A stretch of 64,000 nt of DNA, from positions 2,008,043-2,072,042 of the forward strand of contig NC_014378.1 in NCBI RefSeq assembly GCF_000144695.1. Reading direction: 5' to 3'. The notes below the pieces were generated by a model. It saw only the letters and a program-made list of their open reading frames with translations, was not told the origin of the DNA and ran no database searches. The position numbers and the translations under genes were made by a program. How positions within the stretch are numbered: the first letter of the stretch is position 1; each line of letters opens with the position of its first letter. The stretch comes from Acetohalobium arabaticum DSM 5501. Its GTDB lineage: Bacteria; Bacillota; Halanaerobiia; Halobacteroidales; Acetohalobiaceae. Of the stretch, positions 17,449 through 25,856 are shown piece after piece.

Positions 17449-18300
17449 TTACTCAAATTCTTTAAATAATTTATCGAACTTGGCTTGGCTTTCTTGAATA
17501 TGATAGACATGTTCATCCTTAGGGAACTCTTCATTCTTTACTTCCTTAACATACTCTTCGAAGCCAGCCACTGCATCTTCAGCTATGCTAGCATACTGCT
17601 TAACAAACTTCGGTGTAAAGGCCTGGAACATACCGAGCATATCGCCGCAGATAAGTAACTGTCCATCACACGGTAGGCCGGCGCCGATACTATAGACCGG
17701 AATATCTAACTTCTCAGTAATAAATTCTGTTACTTCCGGCGGTACAGCCTCTACTAATAACATCTTTGCTCCTGCTTCTTGGACAGCAACAGCATCTTTG
17801 ATTAATTCTCGAGCACTATCAACTGTTAACCCCTGGGCCTTGAATCCACCCAACTGGCCAGAACTCTGTGGAGTTAAGCCAATATGCCCACAAACAACGA
17901 TTCCCGCGTCAGTAATTGCTTCAATCTGGTCAGTAACTCGTCGGCCGCCCTCTAACTTAACGGCATCCATATCGGCTTCCTTAAGGAAGCGTCCTGCATT
18001 GGCCACTGCTTCCTTAGGAGAGGTTTGATAAGACATGAAAGGTAAATCTCCAATACAGAAGGTATTAGGAGCTCCTCTTCTAACTGCCTGACAATGAGAA
18101 ATACAGTCCTCCATAGTTACCGGTACAGTACCATCATATCCCAAAACTACCATTCCTAATGAATCTCCAACAAGGATCATATCCATTCCTGCCTGTTCAG
18201 CAAAGGATGCCATCGGATAATCATAAGCCGTTACCCAGGCAACCTTTTCACCATTTTCTTTCATTTCCATAAAATCAAGAATACTCTTCTTTTTAGCCAT
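17449..18300 (-). CDS. panB: Ketopantoate hydroxymethyltransferase family (PanB)
   Basis: 283 residues from ATG at 18300 (GAGGAG 9 bases upstream; an ATG at 18309 abuts it). A TIM barrel with family motifs VTAYDYPMASFAEQAGMDMI, LVGDSLGMVVLGYDGT (Mg2+ ligands), KLEGGRR and CGHIGLTPQS, and the general-base glutamate region VEAVPPEV. PanB adds a hydroxymethyl group from methylene-tetrahydrofolate to 2-ketoisovalerate. No panC or panD is near, and the neighbours are a GntP permease and GntR regulator, so the enzyme may act on a related keto acid or in reverse. The gene ends 37 bases before ilvD. Confidence 0.88.
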   Translation of the reverse strand: MAKKKSILDFMEMKENGEKVAWVTAYDYPMASFAEQAGMDMILVGDSLGMVVLGYDGTVPVTMEDCISHCQAVRRGAPNTFCIGDLPFMSYQTSPKEAVANAGRFLKEADMDAVKLEGGRRVTDQIEAITDAGIVVCGHIGLTPQSSGQLGGFKAQGLTVDSARELIKDAVAVQEAGAKMLLVEAVPPEVTEFITEKLDIPVYSIGAGLPCDGQLLICGDMLGMFQAFTPKFVKQYASIAEDAVAGFEEYVKEVKNEEFPKDEHVYHIQESQAKFDKLFKEFE

Positions 18301-18414
18301 TTCTATCATCTCCTCTTAAAAATAATTTTATTATATCCTGTGAAGTTTAGATTCCTCCCCTTCTTAAGAAGGAAAGGAAATATTATTTCTAATTCTAAGC
18401 TAAACACAACTACT

Positions 18415-19770
18415 CTAAATTAATGGGAATAATCTAGACATAATTAATGTCATTATTATCCCTGTTATTGACATAACCGGATTAAGAAAAGACCAAACTT
18501 TAAAGGTTTCTGATTCATTCAATCCTGCAACCTTATTAATAATCCAAAAACCGCTATCATTAAACCAAGAGAACATCATTCCTCCAGTTCCAATGGCTGT
18601 AATTAAGTAAACCGGATGGCAGGACAGCTGCGAAGCAAAAGGGGCCATAATAGAAGAAGTAGTTAATAAAGCTACTGTTGTTGAGCCCTGTGCTATCTTA
18701 ATTAACCCTGTAATTAACCAGGCTGAAACTATCAAAGGTATTCCTAGTTCACTTAAGCCTCCGGCAATTGCTTGTCCAACTCCGGCTGCTTTCAATATAC
18801 CACCAAAAGCACCACCAGCAGCAGTAATAGCTACAATTATACCACCGCTTTCTAAGCTCCGCTCTAGACTTTCAGCTAACTCTTCAGTAGAAAATCCTTT
18901 CTGCATAGCCAAGATTGATGCAGCAATAAGAGCAGCAATAGTTAAAGCAAAGGTAGGATTACCAATAAATGATGTCAATCCTCCAACACTTTCACTAACC
19001 CCTATAGCCTTAGTTATAGTATCTGAACCTACAAAGATAACAGGTAGTATAATTGGTAATAATGAAACTCCTAAACCAGGCAGTTCTTCCAATGGTTTAT
19101 TGGCTACCTGCTCCAAGCTTTCCTTTGTCGAACCCATGGTTTCTCTTAAGGGAATATCAAGTCGTTTATCAATCCAGCGACCGTAGACTAATCCTCCTAC
19201 TACAGAACAAGGTATCGCTACAATTATACCAACTATCATAACCATTCCTACATCAACACCAATATTAGAAGCCATAGCCAATGGTCCAGGAGTAGGCGGC
19301 ACTAAAGTATGAGTAACAAGAGCCCCAGCCGAAATACAGGCTATATAAAGCGGATACTTAATCTTAGTTCTAGCTTTCATTGCTCTAGCTAAAGGAGCTA
19401 ATAGATAAAAAACATTATCGAAAAAGACAGGAATTGACAACAGATAAGAACTACCTAACAGACTGAGTTCCGATTTCTCTTCACCAGTAACATTGAGAAA
19501 TCCTCTGACTATCCTGATTGCTGCTCCACTATCCATCAGTGACTTACCAACAACTGAAGCCATCAGAATCGGAATTCCAATCCCAGTCATTGTATTCCCA
19601 AAGATAGTAGCAATCTGTGCTGGAACTTCTGCAAAAGGAATTTCTGGAGTCACTATTCCAACAATAAATGCTGACAATGTCAGTCCAATAAATGCAGGCA
19701 GTTTCAACCTAATAACAAAAAAGACTATAGCAAAAACACCAATTACAAATGCTAATAATGGCAATAACAT
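18415..19770 (-). CDS. GntP-family sugar-acid/proton symporter
   Basis: 451 residues with about 12-14 membrane segments and GntP family traits: FIGLTLSAFIVGIVTPEIP near the N-terminus, SIPVFFDNVFYLLAPLARAM and ALVTHTLVPPTPGPLAMASN in the middle, and MMFSWFNDSGFWIINK near the end. Known members carry gluconate, glycerate, fructuronate or related hydroxy acids. It is the first gene of the panB/ilvD unit, with three copies of the TAATCGATTA operator in front. The ligand cannot be told from sequence. Confidence 0.9.
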   Translation of the reverse strand: MLLPLLAFVIGVFAIVFFVIRLKLPAFIGLTLSAFIVGIVTPEIPFAEVPAQIATIFGNTMTGIGIPILMASVVGKSLMDSGAAIRIVRGFLNVTGEEKSELSLLGSSYLLSIPVFFDNVFYLLAPLARAMKARTKIKYPLYIACISAGALVTHTLVPPTPGPLAMASNIGVDVGMVMIVGIIVAIPCSVVGGLVYGRWIDKRLDIPLRETMGSTKESLEQVANKPLEELPGLGVSLLPIILPVIFVGSDTITKAIGVSESVGGLTSFIGNPTFALTIAALIAASILAMQKGFSTEELAESLERSLESGGIIVAITAAGGAFGGILKAAGVGQAIAGGLSELGIPLIVSAWLITGLIKIAQGSTTVALLTTSSIMAPFASQLSCHPVYLITAIGTGGMMFSWFNDSGFWIINKVAGLNESETFKVWSFLNPVMSITGIIMTLIMSRLFPLI

Positions 19771-19961
19771 TTTATCCCCCCTGAATATTAATTAAATCCC
19801 CTATTACAACTCCTATATTATCAACTATACTATCAACCCCATCCTTTACCATGTTTGATCAGATTACTCTATCAGCAATACTCAAACTGAATCATATTAA
19901 TCCCTCCTATTGCCTTAATAATAAACAAAAATATGTAATCTTTTAATAGGATGCTGAACTA

Positions 19962-20111
19962 GTAATCAATAATCGATTACTCAAAATTCAAATAATTAAT
20001 AATCGATTATATATGGTATAACTTTAATCATTTTTATATTTTTAATGATATGTAAAAATTAGAGTTAATTAAGGAAGATTCATCTCTGGATCAGTAATCA
20101 ATAATCGATTA
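19962..20111. promoter_or_regulatory. Three GntR-type operators upstream of the gntP operon
   Basis: The perfect palindrome TAATCGATTA occurs at 19970-19979, 20000-20009 and 20102-20111, each preceded by a similar ATCAA or ATTAA half-site, giving GTAATCAATAATCGATTAC at the first and third. They lie in the 386-base gap between gntP and the GntR gene. With two more copies at 20869-20899 they are the evident binding sites of the GntR regulator. Confidence 0.8.
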
Positions 20112-20156
20112 CCTAACCTTTAAATACCAATTAATCAATAATAACGTAATATGGAA

Positions 20157-20822
20157 TTACTCTTCATTATTCTTTATTTGCTCAATTAATTCTCCTGGGA
20201 AGTGGTCTTCAATGATAAGTTCAGCCTTTTGAGAATCTTCATTTTTTATGGCCTCATATATAGCTTGGTGTCTATCAACTTGGTCCTTAAAATTATATAA
20301 TTGATTTTCTTTTAAGAACTTAAGCCCCTGCCATGTCCAGTATTCAATGCCTAACTTATCCCAAACTTTTTTTAACATACTATTTTGAGAAGCTTCAACA
20401 ATAATATTATGAAATCTTCTATCTAACTTTGTAAACTGTAAGTAGTCTTCATTCTCAATACAATTAGTCATTTCAGCAACAATCGATTCCATTTCATTCA
20501 GTTCTTCTTCTGTTATATATTGAATTGCCTGTTTAACAGCAATTCTTTCTAATGCTACTCTAATTTCATAAACTTCTTTTAGTTCCTTATCGGACATCTG
20601 CTTAATATAACTACCTTTATAAGGCTCACTTTCAACAAATCCCATCATTTTTAAATCTTTAATAGCATCCCTAACAGGAGCCTGACTGATATTTAACTCC
20701 TTTGCTATCTGTGTTTCTATTATCTTATCTCCAGGTTTATACTCTGATTTATTTAAAATACAATCTAATAAATAATGTTTAACTTTTTCTCCTTTAGTTT
20801 CATGTTCTAATACCCTCTTCAT
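20157..20822 (-). CDS. GntR-family regulator, FadR/FCD subfamily
   Basis: 221 residues: winged helix at the N-terminus (ETQIAKELNISQAPVRDAIKDL, wing GFVESEPYKGSYIK) and an all-helical FCD ligand domain carrying likely metal-binding residues in KLDRRFHNI, VDRHQAI and IIEDHFP. Such proteins bind carboxylic acids or sugar acids through the metal and lose DNA binding. Operators both downstream (before gntP) and upstream (20869-20899) point to control of the gntP-panB-ilvD unit and of itself. Confidence 0.92.
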   Translation of the reverse strand: MKRVLEHETKGEKVKHYLLDCILNKSEYKPGDKIIETQIAKELNISQAPVRDAIKDLKMMGFVESEPYKGSYIKQMSDKELKEVYEIRVALERIAVKQAIQYITEEELNEMESIVAEMTNCIENEDYLQFTKLDRRFHNIIVEASQNSMLKKVWDKLGIEYWTWQGLKFLKENQLYNFKDQVDRHQAIYEAIKNEDSQKAELIIEDHFPGELIEQIKNNEE

Positions 20823-20868
20823 AATTGCAGCCTCCCAGCATTAAAAAGCCATACTTGCCGATAAACAA

Positions 20869-20899
20869 TAATCGATTATCTATAACGTATAATTGATTA
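20869..20899. promoter_or_regulatory. GntR-type operators before the regulator gene
   Basis: TAATCGATTA at 20869-20878 and TAATTGATTA at 20890-20899 (one change), 47-77 bases before the GntR start codon. Their position suggests autoregulation. 20900-21022 is AT-rich and otherwise featureless. Confidence 0.75.
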
Positions 20900-21022
20900 T
20901 AACAATTTTCAGATTATTTGTCAACTATTATCTCTTTAAAACTTCAATCTTTTAAATAATGTCTTAAAATTCATTATCTTCAATTAAAATACTTTATTTT
21001 TTACTATTATATTATTACAATA

Positions 21023-22487
21023 CACTATCGTTGCATTGTTAAAAATGACCAATGATTATTCGGATACTAGAATTGAAATCTTAAATCAAAAATCACATGT
21101 GAATTTTGATTCAAACCATCTATGTAGTTTAAGTCCAAAATATTTTAATTTGATTTACCATTAAAGCATTTTAATCCAATATATGGTGATTATTTCGGTG
21201 AATAGCTAAACTGACCCTATAAATCAATCAAAAATATTTTTAGCTAAAGCTATGACACCAGTCTTTCCAATTAAACGTATGTGGAACAGTCATTAAAATA
21301 GAATATTTGATTCTTCTTGTTAAATTAAGCAGTCTACCATTAAATTTTGATTTCTGTTTGATTAGTTTTAAAAGTAGATATAAGATTATTGTACTGTAAA
21401 TTTGAATTAAAACAGCATTTTCATTATGCCCAAAGAATCTCTTAATCTTAAGATGCTGCTTGATCCATTTAAAGAATAACTCTATTTCCCAGCGTTCTTT
21501 ATATAGCTGAGCTATTTGGTGGGCTGGTAAATCAAAGCGATTAGTTATAATTTCAATCTCTTTTTCATTACCTTGGCGGTCAGTAGTTTTAACTTTAATT
21601 AACCGTAATTCGTGTTTCATTCTTTTATCTGTAGAACCTAAAATAACATCAGCATCAAGTAAAATATTAGCTTCTTTATCATCTTTAGTAGGCTCTAAAG
21701 TTCTAACAACTTCAATTTTAGTATTAGACTTAGTTCTAGTAACAAAATAAATATCATTTTCAATGAAGTCATCGAATTTTTGATAATCTATATAGGCTCT
21801 ATCGAAGATATAAGTACAACCAGAATCAAAAGTTAAGTTATCGAATATCTCTTTATCATGAACTATAGCATTAGTAACAATTATATTTTCTGGTGCTCCA
21901 CTTTCTGCATCATATAAGGTATGGAGTTTAATTCCACCTTTACTTTTTCTAAATTTAGCCCAAGCAAAAAGAGATAAGCATAAACTAATAATAGAGGAAT
22001 CAATTATTTTTATTGATCCGATATCTTTTATAGTTTCTTTAAAGCCCTGTTTGTTCTTAAGTTTATCAAATAAATGAGAAAAAATATCAGCAAAAATTTG
22101 ATAGCTTCTATTCTCATTTTTACGAGACAGCTGAGAAACACTAATTTGAGGTAATTCCTTTTTTAAATTTGAATCAACTTTTAGATTGACTACAAAATCT
22201 GCTAGACTCTTTTTCTCAGTTAAATGAAAGTAGAGTAGATATAATAGATGGACTTTAGTTGTAAGTTTATGAACCTTATAGTCAGCATTATATTTATCTA
22301 CCACTTTATCCAAAAAGTTTATATCAATTACCTCTAGTAATTTGTTTAAAAGCATGGTACAATTATTCATGAATTTTAGCTCCTTTGATTTATGGATTTG
22401 TGCTGTGTGAGGTGCTCTTCCATTTAATCAAAGGAGTTTTCTTTTTGCAAAGGTAGTTTTAGCTAAAATTTCGATGCAACGCTAGTG
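21023..22487 (-). mobile_element. IS4-like insertion sequence, copy 2 (intact, 1465 bp)
   Basis: Terminal inverted repeats CACTATCGTTGCAT and CACTAGCGTTGCAT (as complement) border a complete transposase gene. It differs from copy 1 (3098-4354) at only a few bases over their shared length. No target duplication can be seen in the flanks (ATTACAATA on the left, CTGAAAACT on the right). Confidence 0.92.
21240..22370 (-). CDS. IS4-family DDE transposase
   Basis: 376 residues. The N-terminal helical region is of the DUF4372 type found in IS4-like enzymes. The catalytic triad is visible as D in IKIIDSSII, D in YIFDRAYIDY and E in the YREK-like YKERWEIELFFKWIKQHLKIK. Start ATG at 22370 follows AAAGGAGCTAAAATTC. 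It is complete, so it could mobilise both its own element and the defective copy 1. Confidence 0.93.
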   Translation of the reverse strand: MNNCTMLLNKLLEVIDINFLDKVVDKYNADYKVHKLTTKVHLLYLLYFHLTEKKSLADFVVNLKVDSNLKKELPQISVSQLSRKNENRSYQIFADIFSHLFDKLKNKQGFKETIKDIGSIKIIDSSIISLCLSLFAWAKFRKSKGGIKLHTLYDAESGAPENIIVTNAIVHDKEIFDNLTFDSGCTYIFDRAYIDYQKFDDFIENDIYFVTRTKSNTKIEVVRTLEPTKDDKEANILLDADVILGSTDKRMKHELRLIKVKTTDRQGNEKEIEIITNRFDLPAHQIAQLYKERWEIELFFKWIKQHLKIKRFFGHNENAVLIQIYSTIILYLLLKLIKQKSKFNGRLLNLTRRIKYSILMTVPHTFNWKDWCHSFS

Positions 22488-22528
22488 CTGAAAACTAATT
22501 AAAACATATTAAGCTTTAATTAATATTT

Positions 22529-24016
22529 TCAATTTCCAATTGCAGAAATAACCCCGGATTCCATTGTAAATTCATCATCATATGGACTTGGAGTTTCTTC
22601 TCCAGCCATATTCCCTACTCCAAACCAATTCATTTTCCAAAACCAAGTAGAATTTCTATGTATATTCATACATTGCTTAATTTTATAATTAGATGCTCTT
22701 GCCCCTATAACCCCATTATTATTAGCAGGAATATCATATTTCATTGACCAAAAATACCATGTAGTAGCATAATTATGTTCTTTTCTAAACTTTGTTAATT
22801 TTTTCAAGTAATCTAAAAAACCAGCATTTACTCTGTACACTGCTGCTATATCTTGTAAAGCATAATTTAGATCTCCAATTAATGTCGATGTTTTTGTAGT
22901 TCGATAATTCTCTATTACTACATCATTTTTAGTTGCCATCTCCATTGCATAATCACTTATTACATTCGCAATACTTTTTCCATTACTAAAATGTGAATTA
23001 CTCCAGTAAGGATCAAGTAACGCTATTCTCTTAGGCATATAATGAGAGTCTAAGTTATTTTCTTTAATATTATTACTTATTTTATGCGCCAAAGTAATTA
23101 CAACTTGGTTCCCTATAGAATGACCAACAAGTCTAATATTTTCATTAGTATTATTTCTTAAAGCTTTAATATAAGTATCATAAAAAATTTCATGTACACT
23201 TTTCTTTTGATTAAAATATCTATAACTTCCATTTCTCACCTTGTATCTTATATTTTTATCAAACCAAATTTTAGCCTCTGCATCTTCTACTCTAATAATT
23301 TCATCTTCTAAGAAACCTTCAGCAGCAAACTGTCCCCACATCCATGCTCCAATATTATAACCTTTTTTGCGCCATATCTTTCCAGTATTTATGCTATAAT
23401 TATGTGTACTTCTAATATATGGTTGATCTTGAGTAAAAGTACTTTCATATAAACCAGGTTGCCATCCATGAGAATAAATTACTACTGGCTTTTGTGGATC
23501 ATAATATTCATTTTTTCTTCCATCAACGTATTTCTCACATTCCCCATTTGGGCCAAACCAATATAAGCCATAATCTAAATCTGAAGTTTTAAATTCAAAA
23601 CTATGATTCTCTTTTAAACTATTTCCTGAATCATCTTTAATATCATCCTTAATAAAGATTTGATATTCTAATCCTGTTTTTACTCCTCTCAGTACAATTT
23701 TATTTCCTATATCAACATATTTTCTCTTTGGATCGAGAGTGATAACCTTATTTTTATATGAAACATCAGCTTCCATTACCTTACCAGTATCTTTGCGAAT
23801 CAATAAAATTGAAGATTTAATTGAATTCTCAGCTAATTTTTCATTGAAATATACTTTAATTTCACTACTAATATCAACATCCTTTGCTCCATCTGTTGGC
23901 TGTACTTTTACTATTTTAGGTGGTGTTTCATCTTTAAAATTTTTAAGTATTGAAGAACATCCACTCAATAGAAAAATTAATAATAAAATTAGTATAATAA
24001 TAAATTTTCTTTTCAT
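22529..24016 (-). CDS. Lipoprotein with Ig-like and lipase-type alpha/beta-hydrolase domains
   Basis: About 495 residues from ATG at 24016 (SD GAGGTG; a GTG at 24028 overlaps the SD). A lipoprotein signal (ILLLIFLLSGC) anchors it outside the membrane. Residues about 35-150 form a Big_5/SbsA-type Ig-like domain (VQPTDGAKDVDISSEIKVYF). The rest is an alpha/beta hydrolase with PVVIYSHGWQPG (oxyanion loop) and the nucleophile elbow GHSIG, followed by an acid/histidine region I cannot pin down (DPYWSNSHF, HNYATTWYFW). Probably an extracellular esterase or lipase; the substrate is unknown. It stands alone next to the IS4-like element. Confidence 0.75.
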   Translation of the reverse strand: MKRKFIIILILLLIFLLSGCSSILKNFKDETPPKIVKVQPTDGAKDVDISSEIKVYFNEKLAENSIKSSILLIRKDTGKVMEADVSYKNKVITLDPKRKYVDIGNKIVLRGVKTGLEYQIFIKDDIKDDSGNSLKENHSFEFKTSDLDYGLYWFGPNGECEKYVDGRKNEYYDPQKPVVIYSHGWQPGLYESTFTQDQPYIRSTHNYSINTGKIWRKKGYNIGAWMWGQFAAEGFLEDEIIRVEDAEAKIWFDKNIRYKVRNGSYRYFNQKKSVHEIFYDTYIKALRNNTNENIRLVGHSIGNQVVITLAHKISNNIKENNLDSHYMPKRIALLDPYWSNSHFSNGKSIANVISDYAMEMATKNDVVIENYRTTKTSTLIGDLNYALQDIAAVYRVNAGFLDYLKKLTKFRKEHNYATTWYFWSMKYDIPANNNGVIGARASNYKIKQCMNIHRNSTWFWKMNWFGVGNMAGEETPSPYDDEFTMESGVISAIGN

Positions 24017-24508
24017 TTCATTTTTCACCTCTATATTAACAATAGCTTTAAACTATATTTATCACTATATCACTTTCATATTTCTTAATTTTTTATTTGC
24101 CCAACGCTTATAATGAAATCAAATATAATATTATTGAATAATATCATAAGCATTCATCAACTACAATTAAAACTACTTTAAGCTTGTCCTATTACATCAT
24201 TACGACAAAAGGAATAATTTCCCTCCAAAGGATATTCTCTATGAATGTAATTCCTATTAAAACACAAATAACTCCAGCTGTTTAGCTAAAACCTTAATTC
24301 CATCATACAATCTAAAATCCTCCTCTATTTATCCCCAATAAAAATAATATAACACTTACTTTAGTCACTTATATTTTAATATAAATATAGATAAATAATT
24401 AAATATAAAGAAATTTAAACATAATATTTTAAAATCAAACAGGAATTTTATATTTTTTATCTAAATATATGGGATAAGTCCATAATATTATGAAAAGGAG
24501 AAAAATAA
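24017..24508. other. Intergenic stretch between lipoprotein and agr genes
   Basis: AT-rich. 24017-24174 shows only the lipoprotein leader. 24175-24320 is a dispersed repeat listed separately. 24321-24508 contains A/T-only runs and the AAAAGGAG ribosome site of the next gene; I could not fix a promoter. Confidence 0.5.
24175..24320 (-). repeat. Diverged dispersed repeat, copy 2
   Basis: Aligns with 2795-2950 and partly with 27545-27600 in the same orientation. On the minus strand this copy ends in a short open stretch (YIHREYPLEGNYSFCRNDVI then GQA and stop) that is not open in copy 1, so coding is unlikely. It may be an old mobile element end or a noncoding repeat. Confidence 0.45.
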
Positions 24509-24973
24509 ATGCAGCAGACTCAATTAATTTTATCAATCTTCCAATTTATTCTTGAAGGAATAGCACTTTCTTTTTCTACTGCAATATTTCTTAAAATAAA
24601 AATTGATAATAAAAAAATTTTAATTATTGGACTTATAAGTGCCCTACTAGGATTCTTTTTTAGAAAGCTGCCGATAGTTTTTGGATTCCACAGCATATTA
24701 TCTATTTTGCTTTTTACAATACTCTTGAATTTGTTTTATAAAAAAGAAATTGTAAAATGCTTTATAGCAGTAGCAAAGGCTTTTATTTTATTATCAGTTT
24801 TTGAAATCTTAACTGGAAATATTTTTATTTATTTAACTAACAAAACAGTAAAAGAAATTATCAACAATCCTTACTTAAAAACTCTAGCTGTTCTACCTCA
24901 AAGTATTTTATTATTTTTATTAGGATTTATTATGCTGCAAATAAGAAAAAGGAGAGATAAAGTTGAGTTATAA
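24509..24973 (+). CDS. Small polytopic membrane protein of the agr locus
   Basis: 154 residues with five probable transmembrane helices (starting ILSIFQFILEGIALSFSTAI) and a basic C-terminus (QIRKRRDKVEL). It resembles the sensor half of AgrC-type receptors without the kinase part, but I cannot confirm homology. ATG at 24509 follows GAAAAGGAGAAAAATAA. It overlaps agrB by 11 bases, so the two are translationally coupled. A role in binding or relaying the peptide signal is inferred from position. Confidence 0.65.
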   Translation: MQQTQLILSIFQFILEGIALSFSTAIFLKIKIDNKKILIIGLISALLGFFFRKLPIVFGFHSILSILLFTILLNLFYKKEIVKCFIAVAKAFILLSVFEILTGNIFIYLTNKTVKEIINNPYLKTLAVLPQSILLFLLGFIMLQIRKRRDKVEL

Positions 24974-25586
24974 ACAGGCAATTCAAACTTTAAGCAGCTA
25001 TATTGCTGAAGAATTAAATTTACCAGATAAAAAACAAGATAGAATCAGATTTGGGCTTGAACTATTAGTGTCAACACTTATGTCGCTTTCAACTTCTTTA
25101 ATTTTAGCCAAATTACTGGGGATTTTTAATTCTGTACTATTTATTCTGTTTGCAAGTGCAGTATTAAAATCAGTTTCAGGTGGAATTCATTTAAAAACTC
25201 CCTGGGAATGTGCTCTATTTGGTGCACTTTTCTTTAATATATTAGGATTGACTGCTGTTGTAATGAAAACATCTATTTATAATAATTGGGTATTATTTTT
25301 GATTATTAGTTCTCTTTACATATTCATTTCATTACTTTTATGGAGCCCAGCAGATGTTGAAGAAAAACCTATAAAGGGAGACAAGAAAAGAAAAACTTTG
25401 AAAATGATTTCTGTAATACTTTCTTCCATTCTGCTAGTATTAGTGGCAGTTTCATTTTTTGTCTATGAAGAACAATTTGCTTTATTTAATATAAGTGTAA
25501 TTTTAGGATTATTATTTCAATCTTCTACAATTAGTCCAGCAGCTTATAAATTGCTTGAATTTTATTATCAAGTAAGAAAGCTTTAA
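24963..25586 (+). CDS. agrB: AgrB-like signal peptide processing membrane protease
   Basis: 207 residues from TTG at 24963 (AAGGAG 8 bases before). Multi-spanning membrane protein with the AgrB catalytic pair in SGGIHLKTPWECALFG: a histidine and a cysteine seven residues apart, as in AgrB His77/Cys84. AgrB cleaves the C-terminal tail of AgrD and helps form the thiolactone ring. An AgrD-like gene lies 67 bases downstream. Length and hydropathy fit the family. Confidence 0.9.
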   Translation: MSYKQAIQTLSSYIAEELNLPDKKQDRIRFGLELLVSTLMSLSTSLILAKLLGIFNSVLFILFASAVLKSVSGGIHLKTPWECALFGALFFNILGLTAVVMKTSIYNNWVLFLIISSLYIFISLLLWSPADVEEKPIKGDKKRKTLKMISVILSSILLVLVAVSFFVYEEQFALFNISVILGLLFQSSTISPAAYKLLEFYYQVRKL

Positions 25587-25653
25587 TATACATATAAAAT
25601 TTATTCAATCAAATATTTATTAAAAATTATTAATTAAAAGGAGGTGTCAATCA

Positions 25654-25782
25654 GTGAAAAAATTAATGAAAAAATTAGCTATGAATAGTCTAGCTACTGT
25701 TCTACTAGTTATTGCAACAGTAGGAGTTATTGGCCCTACATGCTTCATGGGATTCTATCAGCCTGAACTACCAGAGGAATAA
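25654..25782 (+). CDS. agrD: AgrD-like cyclic (thio)lactone autoinducer precursor, 42 residues
   Basis: GTG at 25654 after AAAAGGAGGTGTCAATCA. The peptide has a basic amphipathic N-terminus (KKLMKKLAMNSLATVLLVIA), a candidate signal core with one cysteine (GPTCFMGFY) and an acidic tail (QPELPEE), the three-part layout of AgrD precursors. The cysteine would form the thiolactone with a residue four or so positions later; GPTCFMGF is the likely region. The AgrB gene upstream supports this. Confidence 0.85.
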   Translation: MKKLMKKLAMNSLATVLLVIATVGVIGPTCFMGFYQPELPEE

Positions 25783-25799
25783 TTTTAAATATGTATAAC

Positions 25800-25838
25800 A
25801 TCAGTAAAAGGTAGTTTCTCTCACTACCTTTTACTGAT
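25800..25838 (+). terminator. Strong hairpin between agrD and the GGDEF/HD-GYP gene
   Basis: A perfect 15-bp stem (ATCAGTAAAAGGTAG and its complement) with a 9-base loop, 17 bases after agrD. Only TTTCT follows, so it is a partial terminator or a transcript processing/attenuation point that sets expression of the next gene, whose start is 18 bases on. Confidence 0.7.
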
Positions 25839-25856
25839 TTCTATGGAGGGATATAG

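Noticed and set aside
17449-18300. Simple pantothenate synthesis operon
   Set aside because: No panC or panD, while a sugar-acid type permease and GntR regulator with shared operators are present; left open as possible rather than adopted.
21023-22487. Target site duplication around the IS4-like element
   Set aside because: Flanking bases on the two sides do not match for either copy.
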